From DATMBL01 sp050735975 (GTDB lineage Bacteria > Desulfobacterota > Binatia > UBA9968): DNA of 37,821 nt. Shown in pieces: positions 22,622 through 31,006 of this stretch. A program made the position numbers and the translations under genes. A model generated the notes under the pieces. It did not search any database. It was not told the origin of the DNA and saw only the letters and a program-made list of their open reading frames with translations. The stretch's first letter is position 1. The number at the start of each line of letters is the position of its first letter. The DNA lies in contig JBOHVS010000079.1 of NCBI GenBank assembly GCA_050735975.1, forward strand, positions 1 through 37,821. The letters are read 5' to 3'.

Positions 22622-23164
22622 CTAAGCCAGTGGCTCCTTGCCGCCGGGTACCGAAACGGCGAACGCGTTGAGCGTCATTGCGACCATCGCGTAAAAGCCA
22701 ATCGCGCTGACCAGCTCGACCATTACCTCTTCTCCGAACGTCGCCATGCCCCGTTTGTAATTAGCCTCCGATAGCGACCGGGCGGTGTTGAGTTCCATGG
22801 CGATATCATAAACGAGGCGCTCGTCTTCGCGTGTGAACTCCGGTGTGCGGCGCTCGCGGATCGCTTGAATGATCTCGGGCGAGATACCGAACTTAATCGC
22901 GTGGGGCTCGTGTATGAACCAGGCATACTGGGCGGTGGCCAAACGCGCCGAAACTAGAATCATCAACTCAAGCAACCGTCGGTCAAGCTTAACTCGCGAA
23001 GCAAACATTTCCTGCAACTTGAGCGTGTTTTCGCAAAGCTCGGCGTTGCGCAACCAAACCGCGAACGGACCCCGCATATGGCCACGCGCGCGCATTATGG
23101 TTTCGTAAATCCGTCGCTGCTCGGAAGAGAGTTTGGTTTCGTCGATTGCAGGCAAGCGTCCCAT
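22622..23164 (-). CDS. Carboxymuconolactone decarboxylase (CMD/AhpD-fold) family protein
   Basis: 180 residues of the all-helical CMD fold: VWLRNAELCENTLKLQEMF, then RRLLELMILVSARLATAQYAWFIHEPHAIKFGIS, and ERLVYDIAMELNTARSLSEANYKRGMATFGEEVMVELVSAIGFYAMVAMTLNAF. The CxxC pair of peroxidase-type AhpD proteins is absent; instead the position reads QYAWFIHEPHA, as in the E..W..H subset related to gamma-carboxymuconolactone decarboxylase. This points to hydrolytic, decarboxylating or isomerising roles rather than redox chemistry. It is the last gene of a same-strand run with a two-domain VOC protein and an amidohydrolase, a grouping frequent in ring-degradation operons. The exact reaction is unknown. 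Confidence 0.87.
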   Translation of the reverse strand: MGRLPAIDETKLSSEQRRIYETIMRARGHMRGPFAVWLRNAELCENTLKLQEMFASRVKLDRRLLELMILVSARLATAQYAWFIHEPHAIKFGISPEIIQAIRERRTPEFTREDERLVYDIAMELNTARSLSEANYKRGMATFGEEVMVELVSAIGFYAMVAMTLNAFAVSVPGGKEPLA

Positions 23165-23259
23165 GGGCTATTCCTTCAAAGCGATTTTCGGTTCTGCCAA
23201 GGCTCTCGAAGGATGAGAATTATTTTTTCAGCAACCTGTTAGACTAGCCCTTTGACTGC

Positions 23260-24294
23260 CTACGGCTGAGATCCTTTTTTCAGAAACTCAGCAAGCTCGC
23301 GCAGATATTCTTCCTGTTCCTTACCCTGGTAGAGCGCCAGCGAGCCGTCATTTTTCAGCGGTATCCCTCCGAAAAAATGGAAGGCATGGCCGTCCCAGTC
23401 GTAGAACTCATCGCCGCGTTGATAGATCTCCTTCCACTTGTAGCCGACCGGGCTCCGGTGCAAACCCGTGCGAGCGGGAAACGCGTCTTCTTTCTCACGG
23501 GAATCATTTAGATTCTCCTTCGGACCTGCTTCTTCGGGAAGGCCTTCCCACATGCGCCGGTAGTTGGGAAAAAACTCCTGCTCGCGAACCGTGAACGCCG
23601 TGTGCATATCCCACCAGGGGCTGTGCCCGGCGACGCGCTCGTCGACCTGGTTTACCAACTTGTAAACGATCCGGCCGCCCGCCCATAGACGGAGTACGAG
23701 CATTCCCTCGGCGATCGCGGGACTCTTTACCGGTTGGAGGCCGCAATACTTGTCAAAGAAGGCTGCGGTTCTTCCGAGGTCGCGGGAGCCGTATACGGCA
23801 TGACTGATACGGCCCACTTTCTCCGAGGTGCAGATCTCCATGGCGCCTTCCGGCATGTGCGCCGGAGCCCAAAACTCGTATTGGTTGCCGTCCGGGTCCG
23901 CGAGGTAAATGACTGTACCCTCGTCCCCCTCGGCGGCTGTCCGTATCGGGTCCGTGTGCGGGATCTTGTGCTGGTCAAGCCGACGCAGGTGCGCATCTAT
24001 ATCTTCCGGCCGGATGTGAAAACCGCAGCGAGGCGTATCCTCGCCCAAAGCTTTGGCCGGCGGGTAGACCTCGGGCTGAAGGAACGCGCCGATGCGGCAC
24101 GAACCGCCCTCCCACCACATGAAGCAGAATATCGGCGTATTCTTCTTTCTCATGTTAGTCGTGAGTCCGTTGATCGGTCTTAGAGGAAGGCCGGTGGCTT
24201 TGTTTGCCCAGTCGGCCCAGGCAACCAGGTCATTCGTTCCGACCACATAATGATCGATCCAGTGCACTACTCCACGAGGTTCATCATTTGCCAT
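23260..24294 (-). CDS. Two-domain VOC / extradiol-dioxygenase-like protein
   Basis: 344 residues with two VOC units. Unit one runs about 8-145 (VVHWIDHYVVGTNDLVAWADW ... YLADPDGNQYEFW); unit two about 162-320 (ISHAVYGSRDLGRTAAFFDKYCGL ... DEFYDWDGHAFHFFGG). The architecture is that of type I extradiol dioxygenases, and histidines plus a glutamate occur at the N-terminal ends and the YEFW strand where the iron would bind, but the second unit ends HAFHFF without the usual glutamate, so I cannot claim a complete iron site. GGGAGGG precedes the ATG. It lies 74 bases after the amidohydrolase and 95 bases before the CMD gene, suggesting a shared catabolic pathway. Confidence 0.85.
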   Translation of the reverse strand: MANDEPRGVVHWIDHYVVGTNDLVAWADWANKATGLPLRPINGLTTNMRKKNTPIFCFMWWEGGSCRIGAFLQPEVYPPAKALGEDTPRCGFHIRPEDIDAHLRRLDQHKIPHTDPIRTAAEGDEGTVIYLADPDGNQYEFWAPAHMPEGAMEICTSEKVGRISHAVYGSRDLGRTAAFFDKYCGLQPVKSPAIAEGMLVLRLWAGGRIVYKLVNQVDERVAGHSPWWDMHTAFTVREQEFFPNYRRMWEGLPEEAGPKENLNDSREKEDAFPARTGLHRSPVGYKWKEIYQRGDEFYDWDGHAFHFFGGIPLKNDGSLALYQGKEQEEYLRELAEFLKKGSQP

Positions 24295-24368
24295 TAATAA
24301 GCCCTCCCTTAAGCCAGACTATTGCTAAATTGTAAAAGTTCAAGCGTTCATTTCGATGCTTTACTGCG

Positions 24369-25499
24369 CTAAAGTCCGTATAGGGCCTTGGCGTTTTCGT
24401 AAATGACCTTCTTCTTCATCTCCGGGGATAGGTGGGCCGAGTCCTTGTCAATAATTTCCCTCGAGAACGGCCACGTGCTGTCGGGGTGCGGGTAATCCGA
24501 CCCCCACATGATGTGACCGTCGCCGAAGAACTGGATCAGGTGCAATCCCACCAAGTCCGTTTGATAGGTCGCCCATACTTGCCGCTTGAATATCTCGCTC
24601 GGCCGCGCTTTCAGCGGTATGTCCTCGGTCTTCTTCCGCTCGAATTGTCTCCGGTAGCGGTAATCCATCTCTTGAACGACGAAGGGGATCCAGCCGATGG
24701 CAGACTCCGCGAGGCAAAACTTCAATTTGGGGTGCCGTTCCAAGGTTCCGAAGTTGAAGAGATTCACAAACGGATTGAAAAATGAAGTGGCGCCGTTGCT
24801 CAGCCCCATATCGAAGGTCATTTGGCGCTGTCCCGGCTTGAGCGCATCCATCGTTGCCCTGACCGTTCCCGATTGCACGCTGCCGCCGACGTGATACGAC
24901 ACGACGATGCCCGTCTCCTCGGCAGCGTCCCAGAAGATGTCCCAAGGCTTTTGGTACATCTCGACCGTGACGTCGTTGACCAGGAAGTTCGCTTCGCGGA
25001 AGCCCAACTTCGCCACCCGGATGATCTCGTTCCTGGCGGCTTCCGGGTCGACGGGAGAGAGCATTGCAACGGGAAAAAATCGCTTCGGCGCGGCCTGACC
25101 GAACTCTGCCGCCCAGTCGTTGTACGCCCGAACGCAGGCATTCCTCAGCACCGGTTCGCCCACTTGCATCGCGATAATCGGCGGAAACATCAGCGACGCC
25201 TCCACCCCGTCGCGATCCATGTCGGCGAGCCGTTTGCCTGGCGTCGTCGGCCGGTTGGGTTCGCCGACTCCGCCCCTGTCCAGCGCCAGCGGATTTCGCC
25301 TGGGGCGGGCGAACCAGCGCTCGCCGCGATAGTCCCCCCAGGTCTCGCCATCGCACACCCAGTACTCGCCCTTCTCGCCCCTATCTTCGACGCGCGGCGC
25401 GCGATCCCGCAAAGAATTGGGCAGACGTTCCGTCCACAAATCCTTGGGCAAATACCCCAGGTCAATGTGATCGTCGGCTGAAATCATCGTGGTGTCCAC
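24369..25499 (-). CDS. Amidohydrolase 2 (ACMSD-like) family metal hydrolase/decarboxylase
   Basis: 376 residues of the amidohydrolase-2 TIM-barrel family. The first metal motif is ISADDHID (D-x-H type rather than HxH), the barrel histidine is in VSYHVGGSV, and the final motif is MWGSDYPHPDSTWPFSRE with the catalytic aspartate. Relatives include ACMS decarboxylase, gamma-resorcylate decarboxylase and related enzymes of aromatic degradation. Start choice: AAGGAGA ends immediately before an ATG (25505) and is too close to serve it, whereas the GTG at 25499 is correctly spaced six bases away. It lies upstream of VOC and CMD genes on the same strand. Reaction unknown. Confidence 0.88.
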   Translation of the reverse strand: MDTTMISADDHIDLGYLPKDLWTERLPNSLRDRAPRVEDRGEKGEYWVCDGETWGDYRGERWFARPRRNPLALDRGGVGEPNRPTTPGKRLADMDRDGVEASLMFPPIIAMQVGEPVLRNACVRAYNDWAAEFGQAAPKRFFPVAMLSPVDPEAARNEIIRVAKLGFREANFLVNDVTVEMYQKPWDIFWDAAEETGIVVSYHVGGSVQSGTVRATMDALKPGQRQMTFDMGLSNGATSFFNPFVNLFNFGTLERHPKLKFCLAESAIGWIPFVVQEMDYRYRRQFERKKTEDIPLKARPSEIFKRQVWATYQTDLVGLHLIQFFGDGHIMWGSDYPHPDSTWPFSREIIDKDSAHLSPEMKKKVIYENAKALYGL

Positions 25500-25562
25500 T
25501 TTCATTCTCCTTTGGCTTCATGGGCGTCATCGGCGATTTCAAGGCGGGGCGTGCCACGTCAC

Positions 25563-26348
25563 TCACTTGCCAAACAACTCCTTGAGCTTTTCGCTGCCGG
25601 CTTTTTCCGCGCCTCCCAAGCCCCCCGGCACCTCGGGGATTTTCACCCCGCCGACCAGTTTACTGATATCCGTTGACGCTGCTGCCTTGCTCGCCGACCG
25701 GCCTATGGCGGCAAGAATCTGCTCGGCTATTTCACCCGCCGTGGCGCCGCCCGTTTTCTTCCCTATATCGGTCAGATGAATGTCGGGCAGAGGGGCGGTG
25801 GCGGTTTTCCCCTGAAGCTCCGTGGCGCTCACATTGACTATTCCGTTGCGGATATGAAGTTGCTCGACGATTAATTTCTTCCCTGGCTTGTCCGGCTCTT
25901 CAGGAGCCGTCGTCTCCTTCTTCCCGTCTTTTCCCTGTGCCGTGTAAGCATCGACGTTGCGCCTGAGAGCGTCAATATTGCTTCCCTTAAGACCGAATTC
26001 ATACATTACTTCGGGAGCCGTAATCGAAATCTCCTTGATGACAACCGTATCCTTCGTGACGCTTCCCACGTCGAGCTGAAGACTGATCTCTCCGAGACTC
26101 AAGGCTCGCTCGCTTTTGAAACCCGGAGGATTTCCCACGGTCAGCCCCCGCAGGGCCCCTTTGCCGGAAGTCAGCTCGATGTCCACGTCGTTCAGTCGCA
26201 CCACCGCCTGGGTTACATCGGAGCCGTACTTCTCGACCGCGGCTTTGACGATGGAATCGAGAGAGGAGAACAAGAAGTAGACCCCGATCCCGACCAGGAT
26301 CAAAACAGCGATGATCACTCCGCCACCAATATAGAGCCAGCGTTTCAT
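25563..26348 (-). CDS. AsmA-like membrane-anchored periplasmic protein
   Basis: 261 residues. One N-terminal membrane helix (about 4-28, WLYIGGGVIIAVLILVGIGVYFLF) anchors a periplasmic domain resembling the start of AsmA-family proteins: VTQAVVRLNDVDIELTSGKGALRGLTVGNPPGFKSERALSLGEISLQLDVGSV, then strands ISITAPEVMYEF and LIVEQLHIRNGIVNVSA. AsmA-like proteins form beta-sheet troughs and some larger ones move lipids between membranes; this one is short. The C-terminus is glycine-rich and low in complexity (GGVKIPEVPGGLGGAEKAG). GGAGG precedes the ATG. It is the first of a possible minus-strand run with amidohydrolase, VOC and CMD genes but has no obvious metabolic tie to them. Confidence 0.75.
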   Translation of the reverse strand: MKRWLYIGGGVIIAVLILVGIGVYFLFSSLDSIVKAAVEKYGSDVTQAVVRLNDVDIELTSGKGALRGLTVGNPPGFKSERALSLGEISLQLDVGSVTKDTVVIKEISITAPEVMYEFGLKGSNIDALRRNVDAYTAQGKDGKKETTAPEEPDKPGKKLIVEQLHIRNGIVNVSATELQGKTATAPLPDIHLTDIGKKTGGATAGEIAEQILAAIGRSASKAAASTDISKLVGGVKIPEVPGGLGGAEKAGSEKLKELFGK

Positions 26349-26556
26349 CTAAGGGCCTCCTTGTTCACTCAGTCCGATTCTCACCCACGGCATTTTGTTT
26401 CTCCCTACTTTTATAGTTGGGCACCAACCAGCGTCAAGCACATTTTTGCATGTTCATTCTGCTTCTTCATTTTCTAGCTAAGCTCGTGTTGAGGGAAACA
26501 AACAAAGAACTGCCCGCAACCTTCTCAGGACAAGAACCGGCTCACCCGCGGAGTTC

Positions 26557-26585
26557 TTGACATGACAGGCCGTATATCCTATTCA
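26557..26585 (+). promoter_or_regulatory. Candidate promoter for the iron-type ABC genes
   Basis: A perfect TTGACA (26557-26562) is followed after 17 bases by TATTCA (26580-26585), which matches TATAAT at only three positions. The ATG at 26612 lies 27 bases further on, preceded by GGAAGGAGGT. The location in a divergent spacer is right for a promoter; the -10 element is weak. Confidence 0.4.
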
Positions 26586-26611
26586 GCAGGCTACAGGAAG
26601 GAGGTATAAGC

Positions 26612-27763
26612 ATGTTGCGAACACACCTAAAATCCATCATCGGGTTGTTGCTGGTATTGGCCCTGGTACTGGTGGGGGCCGGCGCCGGAAAGTCGGCGGA
26701 AAAAGCCGCATCGGCGACGCTGCCCACGGGCTGGAAGACGCCCAGCGAGCTTTACGCCAAGCTGGCCAAACTGCCGCGGGATCAGCTCGATAAGATTCTT
26801 TACGAGGGAGCCAAGAAAGAGGGCGCCCTCACCTATGCGGGGCCGTTCGAGGAGAGCCAGATGGCGAAGCTGTTGGAGGGCTTCATGAAGAAGTACCCGG
26901 GCATCAACGCCAAGGGCCTGGGCGGGCAACAGGAGGACATCAGCAACCGCGTCATCGCCGAAGCGCGCGCTAAGCGGAGCAGTTTCGACATCGTCAGTGT
27001 CGGCACGTTCCTGGGAGAGTACCGCGAGGTGGGCGCCCTTGCCGAAATTCACGACCTGGTGGGCAATGATCGCTATCCCGCTCAGTTTCGGGGTAAAGAT
27101 TTTTACTCCTGGAACCTGTTGAGCATGATCATCGCCTACAACACTAACCTGGTAAAAGCGGCAGACGCCCCCAAAGGTTATATGGACTTCCTGGATCCCA
27201 AGTGGAAGGGCAAGTTTGCCGTCGACAACTCGCCCGACACCTGGATGTTCGGCATGCTCAACAAATGGGGCTATGAGAAGACCTACAACTATCAGAAGCA
27301 GCTAATCCAGGACCAGAAGGCCCTGATCCGCAAGGGTCACACCAACCAGACGAATTTGCTGATCGCCGGCGCGTTCCCGGTGGCCATCGAGTTGTACTCT
27401 TATAAGATAGCGGATATGAAGAACAAGGGCGCTCCGGTCGAATTGATCTTTGCCAAGGAATTCGTGTCCGCCGAGGCTAGCGGTGTCGGCATCAGTAGCC
27501 GGGCTAAAAACCCGTATTCGGCGCTGCTCTTCGCCCGATTCCATGTGGATCCCGAGGGCGGGCAGAAAATTCTCGCCCAGTTCGGGCGGGTCATGGCGCA
27601 CCCGGACACCAAACTCAAGTACAAGGAGCTCCAACAGGTGACGGCTAAGGACACCCTCGATCGGATGTCGCTCCTGACCGCCACGGAGCTGATCAAGTAT
27701 AGCGAGCCGTATACCCGGATCATCAAGGAACTTTACAACCCGGCCTTCCGGGGGGGCAAGTAA
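26612..27763 (+). CDS. Iron-type (FbpA/AfuA-like) ABC transporter substrate-binding protein
   Basis: 383 residues. The signal peptide covers about residues 1-32 (SIIGLLLVLALVLVGAGAG). The mature protein matches the extracellular binding family 1/6: YEGAKKEGALTYAGPFEESQMAKLLEGFMKKYPGINAKGLG, then SFDIVSVGT, WNLLSMIIAYNTNLVKAADAPKGYMDFLDPKWKGKFAVD and the C-lobe AKNPYSALLFARFHVDPEGGQKILAQFGRV. Relatives bind ferric iron, thiamine, phosphonates or organic anions, so iron is not certain; the double tyrosine of ferric-binding proteins is not evident at the C-terminus. GGAAGGAGGT precedes the start. It is followed by a fused permease 143 bases later. Confidence 0.9.
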   Translation: MLRTHLKSIIGLLLVLALVLVGAGAGKSAEKAASATLPTGWKTPSELYAKLAKLPRDQLDKILYEGAKKEGALTYAGPFEESQMAKLLEGFMKKYPGINAKGLGGQQEDISNRVIAEARAKRSSFDIVSVGTFLGEYREVGALAEIHDLVGNDRYPAQFRGKDFYSWNLLSMIIAYNTNLVKAADAPKGYMDFLDPKWKGKFAVDNSPDTWMFGMLNKWGYEKTYNYQKQLIQDQKALIRKGHTNQTNLLIAGAFPVAIELYSYKIADMKNKGAPVELIFAKEFVSAEASGVGISSRAKNPYSALLFARFHVDPEGGQKILAQFGRVMAHPDTKLKYKELQQVTAKDTLDRMSLLTATELIKYSEPYTRIIKELYNPAFRGGK

Positions 27764-27906
27764 ACCAGGCGCGACGCTGCGTCTCCCTGGCCGTCGCCGC
27801 ACGTCTGGAAGCGGTTCCGGCCGGGCAGCCTCTCCCCCATTTATCTAATCGTTACGATGATCGGGCGAACGGCAGCGTACGTAGATCTCGGGGAAGGTCT
27901 TTTGCT

Positions 27907-29655
27907 ATGAGCACCCAAGCCGTTTCGGTACCATCGAGACGTTCACTGTGGTGGCCGTTTGAGTGGTCGCGCTGGTTCAACGGCCAGACCATCGGCATGG
28001 GTTTCCTGACCCTGCTGCTGATCTGGCTGATCATGGTGCCCCTGGCGGTGGTGATTTGGGGGGCCTTTCGAGACGGCCAACCCGGTCAGGCCGGCGCCTA
28101 TACCTTGATGAAATTCGTTGAGGCCTACCAGGGAACGCTGCTACAAACCATCGGCAACACCATGATTTTCGCCCTGGGCGCCGCCTTCTTGTGTCTGGTG
28201 CTCGGTACCTTTCTCGCCTGGGTCACGGAACGGACCGACGCGCCGTTGCGGCCGTTTATTTACGCCATATCCCTGTTTCCTCTGATCGCCCCGGGGGTGC
28301 TGATGGCCAGCGCCTGGGTACTGGTGCTCCACCCCACGATCGGCATTGTCAATGTCGCGGCCCAGTCCTGGTTTGGCATCGATGGGACGGTGTTCAACGG
28401 TTACAGCATGGCCGGCATGATCTGGGCCCAGGCCATGGATCAGATTTCGCTGCCTTTCTTGTTGATGGCCGCGGCCTTTCGCTCCATGGACCCGTCGCTG
28501 GAGGAAGCCTCCGCCGTAGCGGGCGCCCGGTTGGGCACCACGGTGCGCACAGTCACCCTGCCGCTGTTGTTGCCTGCGGTATTGGCGGTTTTCCTGCTCG
28601 TTTTCGTCCGCGCCATCGAAAGCTTCGATGTGCCCGCGGTGCTGGGGGTGCCGGCCGGCATTCCGGTGTTCGCCACCCAGGTGTTTCTAGCGGTATGGGA
28701 TGTGCCCCAGGACTACAACGTGGCCTCGGCATTCGGCGTCGGCTACCTGCTCATTAGCCTGCTCCTGCTCTACTTTTATCACCGCGCGACCCGCATGTCC
28801 GAGCGTTACGTGACGGTCACCGGCAAAGCGTTCCGTCCCCGGCGCATGCAACTTGGACGTTGGCGCTGGCCGTTTAGCTTTTTAAGCCTGCTGCTATTGA
28901 CGCTCGGCGTGGGCCTACCCGTCTTCGTCTTCATGTGGACGTCGTTCGTGAAGTTCTATCAGATTCCGTCCCTCTCGCAGCTCGCGCACTTCAGCCTGGA
29001 CAACTACCGGGCAATCTTCGAGTTGCCCCATACCGCGCAAAGCATTTACAACACCCTGCTGGTCGGCATCTTGTCGTCGTTGATCATTGTCCTGCTTGCG
29101 GCCGTCATATCCTGGATTGTCATCCGCAGCCGCATGAGAGGAAGAAAATTTTTGGATTTTCTATCCTTCTCGCCTATCGCCATCCCGGGTACGGTCATGG
29201 GGCTGGCCCTTTTGTGGCTGTACCTGGTGGTGCCCATCCCCATCTACGCCACCATCTGGATTCTGATCGTGGCCTTCGTCGGCAAGTACATCACCGTGGC
29301 CGTGCGCTCCACCCACGCTTCGTTGCAGCAGATCAGCGTTGAGCTCGAAGAGGTCTCGACCGTCAGCGGCGCCTGGTGGGGCCGCACCTTCCGGTCCGTG
29401 GTGCTGCCGCTGATGGCCCCCGGCCTGGTGGTAGCCTTCATTTACAGCCTTTCGCTGACGTTCAAGGTTCTTTCCATGCCGATCCTGCTGGGAAGCGTGG
29501 ACACCAAGCTGATGTCGGTGATGATTTATAATCTCTACGAAGACGGGCAGTACCCCATGCTTTCCGCCCTGGGCGTCATCTTGCTGATGATTGTCCTCTC
29601 GCTAGCCCTCGCCGGCGCTTACATTGGCAGGCGCTTTGGCGTGAAGCAGGACTAG
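27907..29655 (+). CDS. ABC transporter permease, two fused membrane domains (FbpB/ThiP-like)
   Basis: 582 residues with about twelve membrane segments, being two BPD_transp_1 domains in one chain. Each carries the EAA loop that contacts the ATPase: EEASAVAGARLGTTVRTVTLPLLLP from about residue 199 and ELEEVSTVSGAWWGRTFRSVVLPLMAPG from about 479. The binding protein is encoded directly upstream, and a GGGAAGG site precedes the ATG. The expected ATPase (FbpC/PotA type) does not follow; a VOC gene comes instead, so the transporter must borrow an ATPase encoded elsewhere or the operon has been rearranged. Confidence 0.92.
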   Translation: MSTQAVSVPSRRSLWWPFEWSRWFNGQTIGMGFLTLLLIWLIMVPLAVVIWGAFRDGQPGQAGAYTLMKFVEAYQGTLLQTIGNTMIFALGAAFLCLVLGTFLAWVTERTDAPLRPFIYAISLFPLIAPGVLMASAWVLVLHPTIGIVNVAAQSWFGIDGTVFNGYSMAGMIWAQAMDQISLPFLLMAAAFRSMDPSLEEASAVAGARLGTTVRTVTLPLLLPAVLAVFLLVFVRAIESFDVPAVLGVPAGIPVFATQVFLAVWDVPQDYNVASAFGVGYLLISLLLLYFYHRATRMSERYVTVTGKAFRPRRMQLGRWRWPFSFLSLLLLTLGVGLPVFVFMWTSFVKFYQIPSLSQLAHFSLDNYRAIFELPHTAQSIYNTLLVGILSSLIIVLLAAVISWIVIRSRMRGRKFLDFLSFSPIAIPGTVMGLALLWLYLVVPIPIYATIWILIVAFVGKYITVAVRSTHASLQQISVELEEVSTVSGAWWGRTFRSVVLPLMAPGLVVAFIYSLSLTFKVLSMPILLGSVDTKLMSVMIYNLYEDGQYPMLSALGVILLMIVLSLALAGAYIGRRFGVKQD

Positions 29656-29700
29656 CTAGCGAGCAGGGGCCATCGCTTTCACCCGCAAGGAGCATCCGAT

Positions 29701-30513
29701 ATGTTCGCAACGATCAGACATGTCGCCGCGTATACGGACTACTATGACAGAGTGGTTGCGTTCTACAAAACTGTTTTCGGGATGAAGCAGATAACTAGTG
29801 GAATGGTTGATGAGACCGGCAAAGCCAATCCCAATCGTGGCCATATCAGCGACGGCGTTATCGGTCTGGCCATACTTGCGAGGCGACCTGGAATACAACA
29901 GGGCCTCGATCACTTCGGCTTTGAGGTCGAGGATGCCAAAGAAGTGCTCGACAGGATTAAGCGCGATTACCCGGAGGTTCTGGTCGCAAATGCGCTAACT
30001 TATGTGCCCTTTGCCGGGATAAGAGCGCACGATCCTGCGGGAACGCAGTTTGACCTTTCGCAAAAGGGGATGTCCAACGTCAGAGAAGGATATCTGGAGA
30101 AAGGGTGGGAACAAGCGCGATGGATCAATCACATCTCGATCAGGGCCGCAAACCTCAACGCCGTCGCCGAGTTCTATAACAAAGTCCTCGAGCTTGAAGA
30201 AGCGGAAGATTCTCCGGGAAACGGCTCAATCACTCTTACGGACGGCAAAGTGCGTCTCTTCATCAGAGGACGCAATAAGAACCTCTACAGAGGACTAAGA
30301 CAGGGGCTCGATCACATCGGGTTTAAGGTCGAGAGTTTGGAAAAGGTGAAGAAGGATCTAGAGGAAATCGCTACAACCTGCCCCGAATCCGGACCGCGAA
30401 ACATCGCCGTAGGAAGCCAGGGAGTGGCGATAGAGAAAGATTTGCAAGCTTGCCAAATAGGAAAACATTTTTTGTCCGATCCTGACGGATTACTTTTGGA
30501 CGTTACGGATTAG
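29701..30513 (+). CDS. Two-domain VOC family protein
   Basis: 270 residues, two VOC units. Unit one starts IRHVAAYTDYYDRVVAFYKTVFGM and ends HDPAGTQFDLSQ; unit two starts WINHISIRAANLNAVAEFYNKVLEL and ends LSDPDGLLLDVTD. The usual C-terminal glutamate of each unit is replaced by aspartate or leucine, so metal binding may be altered and the activity unclear. AAGGAGC about nine bases before the ATG supports the start. It lies 45 bases after the permease gene on the same strand, so it is probably co-transcribed with the transporter. Its stop codon overlaps the stop of the convergent ferredoxin gene. Confidence 0.85.
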   Translation: MFATIRHVAAYTDYYDRVVAFYKTVFGMKQITSGMVDETGKANPNRGHISDGVIGLAILARRPGIQQGLDHFGFEVEDAKEVLDRIKRDYPEVLVANALTYVPFAGIRAHDPAGTQFDLSQKGMSNVREGYLEKGWEQARWINHISIRAANLNAVAEFYNKVLELEEAEDSPGNGSITLTDGKVRLFIRGRNKNLYRGLRQGLDHIGFKVESLEKVKKDLEEIATTCPESGPRNIAVGSQGVAIEKDLQACQIGKHFLSDPDGLLLDVTD

Positions 30514-30830
30514 AAGACGCCGGTATCCAGCAGCGCGTAGGTCATCTCTTTCAAAGATGGGTCGACCGTATCAAGTCGACTGACGACAGCACCGCCCGCT
30601 AAGGAATCCAGGATCTCCGGCAGATCCTCCCTTTTGACGCCTGCATACCAAACTTTTTGCGGATGGACCACAATATTGGGCCCCTCTTCGCACGCCCCAA
30701 AACACAGGTAAGATTTCACCTCTACATCGAGAGATCGGGCAGCTACTTGGTCAGCCAGTTCATTCATGAGCTGTTCGGAGCCTCGACTCTTGCAGTCGAC
30801 GTTTTGACATACGAAACAGTTTTGTTTCAT
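30510..30830 (-). CDS. Thioredoxin-like 2Fe-2S ferredoxin
   Basis: 106 residues. The cysteines fit the NuoE/thioredoxin-like 2Fe-2S family: C5 and C8/C13 in CFVCQNVDCKSRGS, then C43 and C47 in YLCFGACEEGPNIVV, followed by the VWYAGVKREDLPEILDSL helix. The cluster should transfer electrons to or from a partner flavoprotein or reductase; none adjoins it. The start at 30830 (MKQNCF) has GAGGG upstream, in preference to 30863. The last four bases overlap the end of the convergent VOC gene (stops TAA and TAG share TTAG). Fifty-base repeat sequence lies upstream. Redox partner unknown. Confidence 0.85.
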   Translation of the reverse strand: MKQNCFVCQNVDCKSRGSEQLMNELADQVAARSLDVEVKSYLCFGACEEGPNIVVHPQKVWYAGVKREDLPEILDSLAGGAVVSRLDTVDPSLKEMTYALLDTGVF

Positions 30831-30902
30831 TGGAACGCGCCCTCTTCCTTCGTGGTTGCCCAACTCGACTATTTAACCACAGAGGCCCGTCGAGCGCAAA
30901 GA

Positions 30903-30951
30903 TTTTACTTGGTGCCTTTTTATTCAACAGGCGGTAGGGCCGAGTGAAAAC
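30903..30951 (+). repeat. 49-base dispersed repeat, copy 1 (other copy 34326-34374)
   Basis: The 49 bases here and at 34326-34374 agree at 44 positions, with GCGGTAGGGCCGAGTGAAAAC identical across the last stretch. This copy lies upstream of the ferredoxin gene and directly follows a single arm of the TTTGCG-type hairpin family (about 30874-30900). Both copies are intergenic. Origin unknown; probably a degraded dispersed element. Confidence 0.65.
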
Positions 30952-31006
30952 CACGACCTCGGCGATATTAAGTTACCGAAGCGGGGGAATAAAGAGGTCG
31001 GGACCT

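Noticed and set aside
30950..31000. Hairpin GACCTC/GAGGTC after the exported hydrolase gene as a terminator
   Set aside because: Only six pairs with a loop of about 34 bases; too weak to call.
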